Shown: piece by piece, positions 17,458 to 30,789 of the stretch | Layout: every line of letters starts with the position of its first letter | Numbering within the stretch: the stretch's first letter is position 1 | Source of the DNA: Variovorax boronicumulans | GTDB lineage: Bacteria; Pseudomonadota; Gammaproteobacteria; Burkholderiales; Burkholderiaceae_C | DNA length: 64,000 bases | Direction of reading: 5' to 3' | Assembly: GCF_019352895.1 (NCBI RefSeq) | Contig: NZ_JAAAFX010000009.1 | Location: forward strand, 824,764-888,763 | Translations under genes and position numbers: made by a program | Notes under the pieces: model-generated | What the model saw: only the letters and a program-made list of their open reading frames with translations | The model's database searches: none | What the model was told of the DNA's origin: nothing

Positions 17458-18529
17458 GACCCCCATGACGCCTGTGACGCCCGTTGTGGCGAGCGCGCCG
17501 ACCACCTCGCTGAGCCCGGGCCGGCGTGCCTGGTTGCGTTTCAAGCGCAACCGGCTGGGCTTCTGGAGCCTCGCGGTGTTCAGCGTGCTGGTGGTGCTGA
17601 GCCTGTTCGCCGAGGTGCTGTCGACCGACCGCCCGCTGCTGCTGCGCTACGAGGGGCAGACCTATGTCCCGGTGCTGCGCGACTACCCCGAGACCACCTT
17701 CGGCGGCAACTTCGAGACGCCGACCGACTTTCTCGACCCCTTCATCCAGGAGCGCATCACGCGCGGCGACAACTGGGCGATCTACGCGCCCAACCGCTAC
17801 GGTCCGCGCACGCTCAACTATTTCGCCAAGCAGCCCAACCCGGCGCCGCCCTCGAGCGAGAACCTGTTCGGCACCGACGACCGCGGCCGCGACCTGCTGG
17901 CCCAGCTGATCTACGGCTTCCGCGTGAGCGTGCTGTTCGCGCTGGCGCTGACCTTCATCGGTGTGCTGCTGGGTGTGGTCACGGGCGCGCTCCAGGGTTT
18001 CTTCGGCGGCAAGACCGACCTGGCTTTCCAGCGCTTCATCGAGATCTGGGGCGCGATGCCCGAGCTCTACCTGCTGATCATCTTCAGCGCGATCTTCAAC
18101 CCCAGCGTGGCGCTGCTGCTGATCCTGCTGAGCCTGTTCGGCTGGATGGGCCTGTCGGACTATGTGCGCGCCGAGTTTCTGCGCAACCGCCAGATGGACT
18201 ACGTGCGCGCCGCCCGCGCGCTGGGCGTGTCGAACCTGCAGATCATGCGGCGCCACATCCTGCCCAACAGCATGACGCCGGTCGTGACCTTCCTGCCCTT
18301 CCGCATGAGTGCGGCCATCCTGGCACTGACCTCGCTCGACTTCCTGGGCCTGGGCGTGCCGCCGGGCACGCCCTCGCTGGGCGAGCTGCTGAGCCAGGGC
18401 AAGGGCAACATCGATGCCTGGTGGATCTCGCTGTCGACCTTCATGGTGCTGGTCGTGACCCTGATGCTGCTGACCTTCATGGGCGACGCGCTGCGCGACG
18501 CCCTCGACCCCCGAAAGCTGGACCGATGA
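17441..18529 (+). CDS. ABC peptide transporter permease (YejE-like)
   Basis: The 362-residue protein has a first membrane helix near residue 45, a long periplasmic insertion (about 70-150) and the membrane domain with EAA loop (MDYVRAARALGVSNLQIMRRH). The insertion, with ETTFGGNFETPTDFLDP and GTDDRGRD, is characteristic of YejE rather than DppC. It pairs with YejB to form the pore. It starts at GTG 17441 inside yejB; ATG 17465 is an alternative. Its TGA overlaps the next ATG. Confidence 0.9.
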   Translation: MSSLIETPMTPVTPVVASAPTTSLSPGRRAWLRFKRNRLGFWSLAVFSVLVVLSLFAEVLSTDRPLLLRYEGQTYVPVLRDYPETTFGGNFETPTDFLDPFIQERITRGDNWAIYAPNRYGPRTLNYFAKQPNPAPPSSENLFGTDDRGRDLLAQLIYGFRVSVLFALALTFIGVLLGVVTGALQGFFGGKTDLAFQRFIEIWGAMPELYLLIIFSAIFNPSVALLLILLSLFGWMGLSDYVRAEFLRNRQMDYVRAARALGVSNLQIMRRHILPNSMTPVVTFLPFRMSAAILALTSLDFLGLGVPPGTPSLGELLSQGKGNIDAWWISLSTFMVLVVTLMLLTFMGDALRDALDPRKLDR

Positions 18530-20154
18530 ACGCATTGCTGGATGTTCAGGGTCTTCACGTGGCCTTCGGCGGCAAGCCGGTGGTGCACGGCATCGATTTC
18601 TCGATCGCGCCGGGCGAAAAGCTCGCGCTGGTGGGCGAGTCGGGTTCGGGCAAGACCGTGACCGCGCTGAGCCTGCTGCGGCTGGTGCAGAACGCCGACA
18701 TCACGGGCGTGGCGCAATTCGCAGGCATGGCGGGCGCGGGGCAGGGCGCCGGCAAGAACGCCCCGCGCGACCTGCTCTCGATGCCCGAGCAGGCCCTGCG
18801 CGGCGTGCGCGGCAAGGAGATCGCGATGATCTTCCAGGAGCCCATGACCGCACTGAACGCGCTCTACACCGTGGGCGACCAGGTGGCCGAGGTGCTCGAG
18901 CTGCACGAGGGCCTCTCGAAGCGCGCCGCGCAGGAGGCGGCCGTGCAGCTGCTGGCCGACACCGGCATCGCCGAGCCGGCCCGGCGTGCGCGCGCCTTTC
19001 CGCACCAGCTCTCGGGCGGCCAACGCCAGCGCGCCATGATCGCCATGGCGCTGGCCTGCAAGCCGCGGCTGCTGCTCGCCGACGAGCCCACCACGGCGCT
19101 GGACGTCACGGTGCGTGCGCAGATCCTCGAGCTGCTCAGCGAACTGCAGCGCAAGCACGGCATGGCGGTGCTGCTGATCACCCACGACCTGAACCTGGTG
19201 CGGCGCTTCGCCGACCGGGTGGCGGTGATGGAGCGCGGCCGCATCGTGGAGCAGGGCGCCGTGGCCGAGGTCTTCGGCGCGCCGCAGCATGCCTACACCC
19301 GCAGGCTGATCGACAGCCGCCCGGTGCGCGACGTCGCGCCGGGCCGGACGGGCGCAGCGCCCGTGCTGTCGGCCCAGGCGCTGCGCGTGAGCTATCCCGT
19401 GCCGATCCCGGGCGTGCGTGGCTGGTTCCGCAAGGGCGCATTCGTGGCGGTGCAGGGGGCCGACTTCAGCATCGCGCCCGGCCAGACACTGGGCGTGGTG
19501 GGCGAATCGGGCTCGGGCAAGTCCACGCTCGCGCTGGCGACGTTGGGCCTGTTGCCGCACAGCGGCACCGTGGCCGTGGCGGGCCAGCGTTGGGGCCAGG
19601 GCCGCACCGAAGACCGGGCGCTGCGACGCACCATGCAGGTGGTGTTCCAGGATCCGTTTTCCTCGCTGTCGCCACGCATGACCGTCGAGCAGATCGTGGG
19701 TGAGGGTCTCACGGTCCATGCGCCCGAACTCGATGCGACCGAGCGCCGCGTGCGGGTGCTGGCGGCGCTGGCCGACGTCGGCCTGACCGAGACCCAGTTT
19801 CCCTCGTTGCTCGACCGCTATCCGCACGAGTTCTCAGGCGGGCAGCGCCAACGTCTGGCGGTGGCGCGCGCGCTGGTGGTCGATCCCCAGCTGCTGGTGC
19901 TCGACGAGCCGACCAGCGCGCTCGACGTCACGATCCAGAAGCAGGTGCTGGGCCTGCTGCAGCGGCTGCAGCGCGAGCGCGGCCTGGGCTACCTGCTGAT
20001 CACCCACGACGTCGAGGTGATCCGGGCCATGGCGCACCAGGTGATCGTGATGAAGGACGGCGCCATCCTCGAGCACGGCCCGGTCGACCAGGTGCTCGAC
20101 CAGCCCGAACATCCCTACACGCGCAAGCTGGTCGCGGCCGCGCTGGCCGACTGA
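18526..20154 (+). CDS. Dual-domain ABC ATPase of a peptide importer (YejF-like)
   Basis: The 542-residue protein is two fused nucleotide-binding domains. Each has a Walker A GESGSGKT/S (residues 37-44 and about 326-333), an LSGGQRQR or FSGGQRQR signature, and Walker B with LADEPTTALD or VLDEPTSALD. This fusion is the YejF arrangement, whereas Opp/Dpp systems usually have separate D and F subunits. It hydrolyses ATP on the cytoplasmic face to drive import. It completes the operon started by the solute-binding protein at 14586. Confidence 0.92.
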   Translation: MNALLDVQGLHVAFGGKPVVHGIDFSIAPGEKLALVGESGSGKTVTALSLLRLVQNADITGVAQFAGMAGAGQGAGKNAPRDLLSMPEQALRGVRGKEIAMIFQEPMTALNALYTVGDQVAEVLELHEGLSKRAAQEAAVQLLADTGIAEPARRARAFPHQLSGGQRQRAMIAMALACKPRLLLADEPTTALDVTVRAQILELLSELQRKHGMAVLLITHDLNLVRRFADRVAVMERGRIVEQGAVAEVFGAPQHAYTRRLIDSRPVRDVAPGRTGAAPVLSAQALRVSYPVPIPGVRGWFRKGAFVAVQGADFSIAPGQTLGVVGESGSGKSTLALATLGLLPHSGTVAVAGQRWGQGRTEDRALRRTMQVVFQDPFSSLSPRMTVEQIVGEGLTVHAPELDATERRVRVLAALADVGLTETQFPSLLDRYPHEFSGGQRQRLAVARALVVDPQLLVLDEPTSALDVTIQKQVLGLLQRLQRERGLGYLLITHDVEVIRAMAHQVIVMKDGAILEHGPVDQVLDQPEHPYTRKLVAAALAD

Positions 20155-20174
20155 CGACAACTCTTCGCCGCACC

Positions 20175-21380
20175 ATGTCGAATATCGGATACGACCGCCG
20201 CGGCGCCTGGCGCGCCGCCCTCGCGTGCATGGTCACGCTGGCGGTGGCCATGGGCCTCGGGCGCTTCGCCTTCACGCCCATGCTTCCGATCATGCTGCAC
20301 GAGGGCAAGCTGGACCTGCAGAGCGGGGGCGTGCTGGCTTCGCTCAACTACCTGGGCTATTTCCTGGGGGCGGTGTCCTGCGCAGCGATCCGCCTGCGAC
20401 CCGCCTTCATGGTCCGCAGCGGCCTGGTCGCGACCGCAGTGCTGCTGCTGGGCATGGGCCTGCTCAACGGATTCACGCTGTGGGGCGCGTTGCGCGGCGC
20501 GGCGGGCGTGGTGAGCGCCTGGACCTTCGTCTTCGCCTCGGGCTGGGGCCTGCGCCGGCTGGCCGAAACCGGTGCGCCGATGCTGGGCGGCGTGATCTAC
20601 AGCGGCCCGGGCCTGGGCATCGCGGCGACCGGACTGCTCGGCGGTCTGACCGGCCGCTGGGGCTCCGACTGGGCCTGGATCGGCTATGGGCTGGTGGCGG
20701 TCGTGCTGATCGCAGTGATCTGGCGGATCTTCGACGACGGCGTGCCGGCCGCGACGGCGGCGGGCGGCGCGCCGCAGGTGCCGGCGCCGACCGCGCTCAC
20801 GCCGGAGGCCCGCAACGATGCGCGCTGGCTGATCGCGCTGTACGGCCTGGCCGGCTTCGGCTACATCATCACTGCCACTTTCCTGCCGGTGATCGCACGC
20901 CAGGCGCTGCCGGGATCGCCCTGGCCGGATTTCTTCTGGCCGCTGTTCGGCCTGGCGATCGTTCCCGGCGCGCTGATCGGCGCACGCGCACCGCCCGAAT
21001 GGGACAACCGGCTGCTGCTGGCCATCGCCTACGCGCTCCAGGCCGTCGGCGTGGTGCTGTCGGTGGCATGGCCGACCATCGCCGGCTTTGCGCTCGGCAG
21101 CCTGCTGCTGGGCATGCCCTTCACCGCCATCACGCTGTTCGCGGTGCGCGATGCGCGCCGTTTGCGCGGCAATGCGGCCGCCGGCCTGATCGGCTACGCG
21201 ACGGCGTCCTATGGCGTCGGCCAGATCCTCGGGCCGCTGTTCGCTGCGCCTTTGGCACAGCGCACCGGCTCCTTTGAAGTGCCGCTGCTGGTCGCGGCCG
21301 CCGTTCTGGCGGTCGGTGCGATGCTTTTTGCATCGGTCTGGTGGCGTGCCCGAGCGAAAGCGCTGGCATTGGCCGGTTAA
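20175..21380 (+). CDS. MFS transporter, YbfB/YjiJ family
   Basis: The 401-residue protein has about 12 membrane segments. The N-terminal MGLGRFAFTPMLPIM motif, the SLNYLGYFLGA helix and the paired GxG-rich helices are typical of the YbfB/YjiJ branch of the major facilitator superfamily. The substrate is unknown. It follows the yejABEF-like operon by 20 bp and could be read through from it, though it does not belong to that system by function. Confidence 0.88.
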   Translation: MSNIGYDRRGAWRAALACMVTLAVAMGLGRFAFTPMLPIMLHEGKLDLQSGGVLASLNYLGYFLGAVSCAAIRLRPAFMVRSGLVATAVLLLGMGLLNGFTLWGALRGAAGVVSAWTFVFASGWGLRRLAETGAPMLGGVIYSGPGLGIAATGLLGGLTGRWGSDWAWIGYGLVAVVLIAVIWRIFDDGVPAATAAGGAPQVPAPTALTPEARNDARWLIALYGLAGFGYIITATFLPVIARQALPGSPWPDFFWPLFGLAIVPGALIGARAPPEWDNRLLLAIAYALQAVGVVLSVAWPTIAGFALGSLLLGMPFTAITLFAVRDARRLRGNAAAGLIGYATASYGVGQILGPLFAAPLAQRTGSFEVPLLVAAAVLAVGAMLFASVWWRARAKALALAG

Positions 21381-21409
21381 AGCCCCACACTTTTGAGCAC
21401 TTTTGGGCA

Positions 21410-21415
21410 TATAAT
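21410..21415 (+). promoter_or_regulatory. -10 box of the rimP-nusA-infB operon promoter
   Basis: A perfect TATAAT is placed so that transcription would start near 21422. The -35 region (about 21387-21392) is weak. The box lies in a small A+T-rich island just after the MFS gene stop, about 140 bp before rimP. Confidence 0.6.
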
Positions 21416-21431
21416 CCAAGGCTCACGACCA

Positions 21432-21460
21432 AACGGGCGGGTACCAACCGCCCGTTTTTT
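21432..21460 (+). terminator. Intrinsic terminator in the rimP leader
   Basis: Two perfect 9-bp arms (21432-21440 and 21448-21456) with a 7-base loop are followed by a run of T (to 21460). The hairpin lies downstream of the TATAAT box and about 100 bp upstream of rimP, so it would stop short transcripts of the operon unless read through. It could instead simply end the upstream MFS gene. Confidence 0.8.
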
Positions 21461-21559
21461 ATTGGGCGAAGCATTTCTCTCGAAGATTGGCAGGTGCACG
21501 GCGCAAAGAGCGGCCCGCATCGCAATTCAGAGAGCAACACCAAAGGCGCATTCAGACAC

Positions 21560-22207
21560 GTGGCATTGCAGCAAACAGTGGAACAAACCGTAGCCGGACT
21601 TGGCTACGACCTGGTCGAGATCGAGCGGTCGGCCGGTGGCTTGCTGCGCGTCACGATTGATTTGCCCTGGACCGCCCCCACCTCGGAAGAGATCGCGGCC
21701 GGCATTCCCGAGCCCTACGTGACGGTGGAAGACTGCGAGAAGGTGACGCGCCAATTGCAGTTTGCGCTCGAGGTGGACGGTGCGGAATACAAGCGGCTCG
21801 AGGTGTCCTCGCCGGGTATCGACCGCCCCTTGCGCAATGAACAGGATTTTCAGCGTTTCGTCGGCGATGTGATCGACCTGACGCTCAAGGCGCCCATGGG
21901 CGCGGCGGCAGGCGGCCAGGTGTCGGCCAGCCGCAAGAAGTTTCGCGGCACGCTGGAGCGTGCCGACAGTGGTGGCTGGCAGATCGTCTGGAGCGATGCC
22001 CCCGAACCCAAACCTGGACAAAGAGTGAGCAAGAAGCGCGCGCCTGCACCGTTGCATGCGCTGGGCTTCACGCTGGACGAATTGCGCGAAGCGCGGCTTG
22101 CGCCGATCGTGGATTTCAAGGGGCGCAGGCCCAGAACCCTAGAGGGTTCGCTGGACAAGGCCCCCGAAGGCCTTTCGGACATTGGCGGCACGGAAGTGTC
22201 GGACTGA
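21560..22207 (+). CDS. rimP: Ribosome maturation factor RimP
   Basis: The 215-residue protein starts at GTG (VALQQTVEQTVAGLG). It has the RimP N-terminal alpha/beta domain with LGYDLVEIERSAGG and YVTVEDCEKVTRQL, and the SSPGIDRPLR signature near residue 90, followed by the SH3-like C-terminal domain and a non-conserved tail. RimP assists maturation of the 30S subunit. It is the first gene of the rimP-nusA-infB operon. Confidence 0.93.
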   Translation: MALQQTVEQTVAGLGYDLVEIERSAGGLLRVTIDLPWTAPTSEEIAAGIPEPYVTVEDCEKVTRQLQFALEVDGAEYKRLEVSSPGIDRPLRNEQDFQRFVGDVIDLTLKAPMGAAAGGQVSASRKKFRGTLERADSGGWQIVWSDAPEPKPGQRVSKKRAPAPLHALGFTLDELREARLAPIVDFKGRRPRTLEGSLDKAPEGLSDIGGTEVSD

Positions 22208-22225
22208 CAAGAGGAGCGTAGTGGC

Positions 22226-23710
22226 ATGAATCGCGAAATGTTGATGTTGGTGGATGCGATATCGCGGGAGAAGAACGTCGAGCGCGACGTCGTCTTCGGC
22301 GCGGTCGAGTCCGCACTGGCGCAGGCTACCAAGAAGCTCCATCAGGGCGACGTGGACATCCGCGTCGCGGTCGACCGCGACAGCGGCGACTACGAAACCT
22401 TCCGCCGCTGGCATGTGGTCCCGGATGAAGCCGGCCTGCAACTGCCGGACCAGGAAATCCTGCTGTTCGAAGCCAAGGAAGAGATGCCCGACATCGAGGT
22501 CGACGAGTACATCGAAGAAGCGGTGGACTCGGTGCCGATCGGCCGTATCGGCGCCATGGCGGCCAAGCAGGTGATCCTGCAGAAGATCCGCGACGCCGAG
22601 CGCGAGATGCTGCTCAACGACTTCATGTCGCGCGGCGACAAGATCTTCGTGGGCACCGTCAAGCGCCTGGACAAGGGCGACATCATCGTGGAAGCCGGGC
22701 GCGTCGAAGGCCGCCTGCGCCGCAGCGAGATGATCGCCAAGGAGAACCTGCGCAACGGCGACCGCGTGCGGGCCATGATCATGGAGGTCGACCTGACGCT
22801 GCGCGGCGCGCCGATCATCCTGTCGCGCTCGGCCCCCGAATTCATGATCGAGCTGTTCCGCCAGGAAGTGCCCGAGATCGAACAAGGCCTGCTGGAGATC
22901 AAGAGCTGCGCCCGTGACCCGGGTTCGCGCGCCAAGATCGCGGTGCTCTCGCACGACAAGCGTGTCGACCCGATCGGCACCTGCGTCGGCGTGCGCGGCA
23001 CCCGTGTCAACGCCGTGACCAACGAACTCGCCGGCGAACGCGTCGACATCGTGCTGTGGAGCGAGGACCCGGCCCAGTTCGTGATCGGCGCCCTGGCACC
23101 GGCCAACGTGTCGTCGATCGTGGTCGATGAAGAAAAGCACGCCATGGACGTGGTCGTCGACGAGGAAAACCTCGCGATCGCCATCGGCCGCGGCGGGCAG
23201 AACGTGCGGCTGGCTTCCGACCTCACGGGTTGGAAGATCAACATCATGGACGCCAGCGAGTCGGCCCAGAAGCAGGCGCTCGAGACCGACTCGAGCCGCA
23301 AGCTCTTCATGGAAAAGCTCGATGTGGACGAGGAAATCGCCGACATCCTGATCAATGAAGGTTTCACCAGCCTGGAAGAAGTGGCCTACGTGCCGATCTC
23401 CGAGCTGCTGGAAATCGAGAGCTTCGACGAAGACACGATCAACGAGCTGCGCACGCGTGCAAAGGATGCGTTGCTCACGATGGAAATCGCCAAGGAAGAA
23501 AGCGCCGAAGGCATCTCGCAGAATCTGCGTGATCTCGAAGGCCTCGACGCCGAACTCATTCCGAAATTGGCCGAGGCGGGTGTTCACACCCGTGACGACC
23601 TGGCCGACCTTGCGGTCGACGAACTCACCGAGATCACCGGCCACAGCGCCGATGACGCCAAAGCCCTCATCTTGAAAGCCCGTGAACATTGGTTCTCGGG
23701 CCAAGAGTGA
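22226..23710 (+). CDS. nusA: Transcription termination/antitermination protein NusA
   Basis: The 494-residue protein has the NusA order: N-terminal RNA-polymerase-binding domain (1 to about 125), S1 domain ([20 protein letters not shown], near 140-200), two KH domains ([27 protein letters not shown]), and two C-terminal acidic HhH repeats (from about 360). It modulates pausing, termination and antitermination, and in many bacteria controls its own operon. It starts 18 bp after rimP, with GAGG upstream of ATG. Confidence 0.96.
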   Translation: MNREMLMLVDAISREKNVERDVVFGAVESALAQATKKLHQGDVDIRVAVDRDSGDYETFRRWHVVPDEAGLQLPDQEILLFEAKEEMPDIEVDEYIEEAVDSVPIGRIGAMAAKQVILQKIRDAEREMLLNDFMSRGDKIFVGTVKRLDKGDIIVEAGRVEGRLRRSEMIAKENLRNGDRVRAMIMEVDLTLRGAPIILSRSAPEFMIELFRQEVPEIEQGLLEIKSCARDPGSRAKIAVLSHDKRVDPIGTCVGVRGTRVNAVTNELAGERVDIVLWSEDPAQFVIGALAPANVSSIVVDEEKHAMDVVVDEENLAIAIGRGGQNVRLASDLTGWKINIMDASESAQKQALETDSSRKLFMEKLDVDEEIADILINEGFTSLEEVAYVPISELLEIESFDEDTINELRTRAKDALLTMEIAKEESAEGISQNLRDLEGLDAELIPKLAEAGVHTRDDLADLAVDELTEITGHSADDAKALILKAREHWFSGQE

Positions 23711-23734
23711 CGGTCATGGGAGCACGAAGCACAT

Positions 23735-26644
<2,910 letters not shown>

Positions 26645-26665
26645 GCGTTCGAAGCGAGAGCGTCC

Positions 26666-27037
26666 ATGCCGAAAAGAAAAGCAGCAGCCCCCAACCGGGC
26701 CTTCAAGGTCGCCGATCAGATCCAGCGGGATCTGACGGAGCTGATCGCGCGCGAGCTGAAGGACCCGCGGGTGGGCATGGTCACGATCCAGGCGGTCGAG
26801 GTCACGCCCGACTATGCGCACGCCAAGATCTACTTCAGCCTGCTGGTCGGCGACCCCGTCGTCACCACCGAGGCCTTGAACCAGGCCGCGGGCTTCCTGC
26901 GCAACGGCCTTTTCAAGCGCCTGCAGATCCATACCGTGCCGACGCTGCACTTCCTGTTCGACCGCACCACCGAGCGTGCGGCCGACATGAATGCACTGAT
27001 CGCTCAGGCCGTCGCCTCGCGCTCGAAAGACGAGTAG
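26666..27037 (+). CDS. rbfA: Ribosome-binding factor A
   Basis: The 123-residue protein has the KH-like RbfA fold with [26 protein letters not shown] and [19 protein letters not shown]. It acts late in 30S maturation on the 16S rRNA 5-prime helix. The gene lies 21 bp after infB and 2 bp before the next start, in the standard operon order. Confidence 0.95.
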   Translation: MPKRKAAAPNRAFKVADQIQRDLTELIARELKDPRVGMVTIQAVEVTPDYAHAKIYFSLLVGDPVVTTEALNQAAGFLRNGLFKRLQIHTVPTLHFLFDRTTERAADMNALIAQAVASRSKDE

Positions 27038-27039
27038 GC

Positions 27040-27996
27040 ATGAACGCGCCACGCACCAGGGTGCAACGGCGCCCTGTGCATGGGGTGTTGTTGCTCGACA
27101 AGCCGCTGGGTCTCTCCAGCAACCAGGCCTTGCAGAAGGCCAAGTGGTTGCTGCGCGCCGAAAAAGCGGGCCATACCGGCACGCTGGACCCGCTCGCGAC
27201 CGGCGTGCTGCCGCTGTGTTTCGGCGCGGCCACCAAGTTCAGCCAGTTGCACCTCGACGCCGACAAGACCTATGTCGCGACGGCGCGCCTGGGCGTGAAG
27301 ACCTCGACCGGCGACGCCGAGGGCGAGGTGATCGCCGAGCGTGCGGTGCAGGTCACGGCCGACGACCTGATCCGCGTGGCGGCGCAGTTCACCGGCCCGA
27401 TCCGTCAGGTGCCGCCCATGCACAGCGCGCTCAAGAAGGACGGCAAGGCGCTCTACGAATACGCCCGCGAAGGCATCGAGGTCGAGCGCGCGCCGCGCGA
27501 CGTCGTGATCCATGAACTCGCGCTGACCGCGATCGAGCCGGACCTGGTCCGCATCGTGGCGCGGGTCAGCAAGGGCACCTACATCCGCACGCTGGGCGAA
27601 GACATCGGCGAAGCGCTGGGCTGCGGTGCGCACCTGCGTTCGCTGCGACGCACCGCGACCGGCGACTTCGTCGAAGCACAGTGCGTCACGCTCGAAGCGC
27701 TGGAGGCCATGGGCGAGGACGAGCGCCTGGCCCGGCTGCTGCCGGCCGAAGCGCTGGTGGCCGGCCACGAACGCGTCACGCTCGAGACCGAAGATGCGGC
27801 ACGCTTTCTCTCGGGCCTGCGGCGACGCGGCGACTGGGCCGATGCGGAGGAGGTGGCCGTGTTCGGCCGCGATCCGCCGGCCTTCCTGGGCTCGGCCCAT
27901 GTCAAGGCCAATGAACTGATCCCGGGGCGCTTGCTGAACCCCATCGAAATCCAGCAAATCCTTTTGAACGCATCCATCTGCGAAACGACACCATGA
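27040..27996 (+). CDS. truB: tRNA pseudouridine(55) synthase
   Basis: The 318-residue protein shows [14 protein letters not shown], the catalytic D50 in [14 protein letters not shown], and the [16 protein letters not shown] and C-terminal segments of the TruB family. It converts U55 of the T loop of elongator tRNAs to pseudouridine. I start at ATG 27040; an upstream start would overlap rbfA. Its stop overlaps the next start (ATGA). Confidence 0.95.
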   Translation: MNAPRTRVQRRPVHGVLLLDKPLGLSSNQALQKAKWLLRAEKAGHTGTLDPLATGVLPLCFGAATKFSQLHLDADKTYVATARLGVKTSTGDAEGEVIAERAVQVTADDLIRVAAQFTGPIRQVPPMHSALKKDGKALYEYAREGIEVERAPRDVVIHELALTAIEPDLVRIVARVSKGTYIRTLGEDIGEALGCGAHLRSLRRTATGDFVEAQCVTLEALEAMGEDERLARLLPAEALVAGHERVTLETEDAARFLSGLRRRGDWADAEEVAVFGRDPPAFLGSAHVKANELIPGRLLNPIEIQQILLNASICETTP

Positions 27997-29819
27997 GTAC
28001 CCAAAAGCAAATCCGCAATATCGCCATCATTGCCCACGTGGACCATGGCAAGACCACCATGGTGGACCAGCTGCTGCGCCAGTCCGGCACCTTTGCCGAC
28101 CACGAGAAGGTGGTCGACACGGTGATGGACAACAACGCCATCGAAAAAGAACGTGGCATCACGATTCTGGCGAAGAACTGCGCCGTGACCTGGGAAGGCA
28201 CGCACATCAACATCGTCGACACCCCCGGTCACGCGGACTTCGGCGGTGAAGTGGAACGCGCGCTGTCGATGGTCGACGGCGTGGTGCTGCTGATCGACGC
28301 CCAGGAAGGCCCGATGCCCCAGACGCGCTTCGTGACCAAGAAGGCACTGGCCCTCGGCCTCAAGCCCATCCTGGTCGTGAACAAGGTCGACAAGCCGGGC
28401 GCACGCCCCGATTTCGTGGTCAACGCGGCCTTCGACCTGTTCGACAAGCTCGGCGCGACCGACGAACAGCTCGACTTCCCGGTGGTCTACGCTTCGGGCA
28501 TCAACGGCTGGTCGTCGCTCGAAGAAGGCGCCCCCGGTGAACAGTGGGGTCCCGACATGTCGGCCCTGTTCAACACCGTGCTCAAGCATGTGCCGGCGCA
28601 GAAGGGCGACCCCGCCGCGCCGCTGCAACTGCAGATCTCCGCACTCGACTTCTCGACCTTCGTCGGCCGCATCGGCGTGGGCCGCATCAGCCAGGGCACC
28701 ATCAAGCCCATGATGGACGTGGTGGTCATGGAAGGTCCGGACGGCAAGGCCATCAAGGGCCGTGTCAACCAGGTGCTGACCTTCCAGGGTCTGGAACGCG
28801 TGCAGGCGACCGAAGCCGGCCCGGGCGAGATCGTGCTGATCAACGGCATCGCCGACCTGAACATCGGTGTCACCGTGACCGACTCGGCCAACCCGGCGCC
28901 GCTGCCCATGCTCAAGGTCGACGAGCCGACCCTGACCATGAACTTCTGCGTGAACACCAGCCCGCTGGCCGGCCGCGAAGGCAAGTTCGTCACCAGCCGC
29001 CAGATCTGGGACCGCCTGCAGAAAGAGCTGCAACACAACGTGGCACTGCGCGTCAAGGAAACCGACGAAGAAGGCATCTTCGAAGTCATGGGCCGCGGCG
29101 AACTGCACCTGACCATCCTGCTGGAGAACATGCGTCGCGAAGGCTTCGAAATGGCCGTGAGCAAGCCGCGCGTGGTGATGAAGGACGTCGACGGCGAGAA
29201 GTTCGAGCCCATCGAACTGGTGACGGCCGACATCGAAGAGCAGCACCAGGGCGGCGTGATGCAGGCACTGGGCGAACGCAAGGGCGAGCTGGTCAACATG
29301 GAACCGGACGGCCGCGGTCGCGTGCGCCTCGAGTACCGCATTCCGGCGCGTGGCCTGATCGGTTTCACCAACGAATTCCTGAACCTGACGCGCGGCTCGG
29401 GTCTGATCTCGAACATCTTCGACAGCTACGAAGCGCACAAGGGCGACATCGGCGGCCGCAAGCAGGGCGTGCTGATCTCGATGGACGACGGTGAAATCTT
29501 CACCTACGCGCTGGGCAAGCTGGACGACCGCGGCCGCATGTTCGTGCGCGCCAACGATCCGGTCTACGAAGGCATGATCGTCGGCATCCACAGCCGCGAC
29601 AACGACCTGGTGGTGAACGCCACGCGGACCAAGCAGCTGACCAACTTCCGCGTGTCGGGCAAGGAAGACGCGATCAAGATCACGCCGCCGATCGAACTCA
29701 CGCTGGAATACGGCGTGGAATTCATCGAGGACGACGAGCTGGTCGAAATCACCCCCAAGAGCGTGCGTCTGCGCAAGCGCCACCTCAAGGAAAGCGACCG
29801 CAAGCGCGCCAGCCGCTGA
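27993..29819 (+). CDS. typA: Translational GTPase TypA/BipA
   Basis: The 608-residue protein has the G1 motif AHVDHGKT (14-21), [22 protein letters not shown], and the TypA C-terminal domain with [15 protein letters not shown]. It binds ribosomes and supports 50S assembly and stress growth, notably at low temperature. It is translationally coupled to truB (4-base overlap) and closes the operon. No intrinsic terminator is evident before the next gene. Confidence 0.96.
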   Translation: MSTQKQIRNIAIIAHVDHGKTTMVDQLLRQSGTFADHEKVVDTVMDNNAIEKERGITILAKNCAVTWEGTHINIVDTPGHADFGGEVERALSMVDGVVLLIDAQEGPMPQTRFVTKKALALGLKPILVVNKVDKPGARPDFVVNAAFDLFDKLGATDEQLDFPVVYASGINGWSSLEEGAPGEQWGPDMSALFNTVLKHVPAQKGDPAAPLQLQISALDFSTFVGRIGVGRISQGTIKPMMDVVVMEGPDGKAIKGRVNQVLTFQGLERVQATEAGPGEIVLINGIADLNIGVTVTDSANPAPLPMLKVDEPTLTMNFCVNTSPLAGREGKFVTSRQIWDRLQKELQHNVALRVKETDEEGIFEVMGRGELHLTILLENMRREGFEMAVSKPRVVMKDVDGEKFEPIELVTADIEEQHQGGVMQALGERKGELVNMEPDGRGRVRLEYRIPARGLIGFTNEFLNLTRGSGLISNIFDSYEAHKGDIGGRKQGVLISMDDGEIFTYALGKLDDRGRMFVRANDPVYEGMIVGIHSRDNDLVVNATRTKQLTNFRVSGKEDAIKITPPIELTLEYGVEFIEDDELVEITPKSVRLRKRHLKESDRKRASR

Positions 29820-29846
29820 TCGGCAAGCCCGTCACCAGAGGCCACT

Positions 29847-30743
29847 GTGCGGCTGACCCACGGGTTTGCGGTCTGGCTCATGGTCGGCGTGACCCTCATG
29901 TGGGCCACCGCCGGCGTGGTGACGCGTCATCTCGAGCATGCGCGCAGCTTCGAGGTGACTTTCTGGCGCAGCGCCTTCACGGTGCTGGCGCTGCTGGTGA
30001 TCCTGCCACTGTGGCGCGGCCGCGCCGTGCTCACGACGCTGCGCCACGGTGGGCGCGCGCTGTGGGCCTCCGGCCTGTGCTGGAGCATCATGTTCACCGC
30101 CTTCATGATGGCGCTGACGCTCACCAGCACGGCCGACGTGCTGGTCACCATGGCGGTCGGACCGCTGCTCACGGCACTCGCCGCGCGGGTCTTCATCGGG
30201 CACCGCCTGCCCGCGCGCACCTGGTCGGCGATCGCCGTGGCCGGCCTGGGCATCGCCTGGATGTATGGCAGCCAGATCGGCGCCAGCCAATGGCTCGGCA
30301 CGCTGGTCGCGCTCTGCGTGCCGGTGGCCGCCGCGGCCAACTGGACCGTGGTGCAGCACGCCCACGCCCAGGGCCAGGATGTCGACCTGGTGCCCGCAGT
30401 GCTGGTCGGCGCCCTGATCTCGGCGCTGGTCACGCTGCCGCTGGCCTGGCCGCTGCAGGCCACGCCGCACGACCTCGGCCTGCTGGCTTTCCTGGGCCTG
30501 TTCCAGCTCGCGATTCCCTGTGTGCTGTCGCTGGCCTGCGCGCGCGCCCTGAAGGCGCCTGAGATGGCGCTGCTGGGCCTGCTCGAGGTGATCTTCGGCA
30601 TCGCACTGGCCTGGGTCGGCGCGGGCGAGGTGCCGGCCGCCAGCGTGCTGTTCGGGGGCCTGCTCGTGATCGGCGCGCTGGTGGCCAACGAACTGCTCGG
30701 GCTGCGCGAACGACAGGCGAGGGTGCGGCCCTTGCGCTCATGA
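29847..30743 (+). CDS. DMT superfamily (EamA) transporter
   Basis: The 298-residue protein has ten predicted membrane helices in two EamA repeats. The first repeat begins near residue 10 (LMVGVTLMWATAGVVTRH) and the second near 160. Conserved glycines in helices 4 and 9 match the family. It probably exports a metabolite, and the substrate is not readable. It starts at GTG; no strong ribosome binding site is seen. A bidirectional terminator follows the stop. Confidence 0.9.
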   Translation: MRLTHGFAVWLMVGVTLMWATAGVVTRHLEHARSFEVTFWRSAFTVLALLVILPLWRGRAVLTTLRHGGRALWASGLCWSIMFTAFMMALTLTSTADVLVTMAVGPLLTALAARVFIGHRLPARTWSAIAVAGLGIAWMYGSQIGASQWLGTLVALCVPVAAAANWTVVQHAHAQGQDVDLVPAVLVGALISALVTLPLAWPLQATPHDLGLLAFLGLFQLAIPCVLSLACARALKAPEMALLGLLEVIFGIALAWVGAGEVPAASVLFGGLLVIGALVANELLGLRERQARVRPLRS

Positions 30744-30745
30744 AA

Positions 30746-30767
30746 AAAGCCGGCGGATGCCGGCTTT
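30746..30767. terminator. Bidirectional intrinsic terminator
   Basis: A 9-bp perfect stem (30746-30754 and 30759-30767) with a GGAT loop has an A-run before and T-rich sequence after. It lies between the convergent DMT transporter and the COG4315-type lipoprotein gene, and can serve both. Confidence 0.85.
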
Positions 30768-30789
30768 CTTGTCTGCGGTGGTCGCTTGC

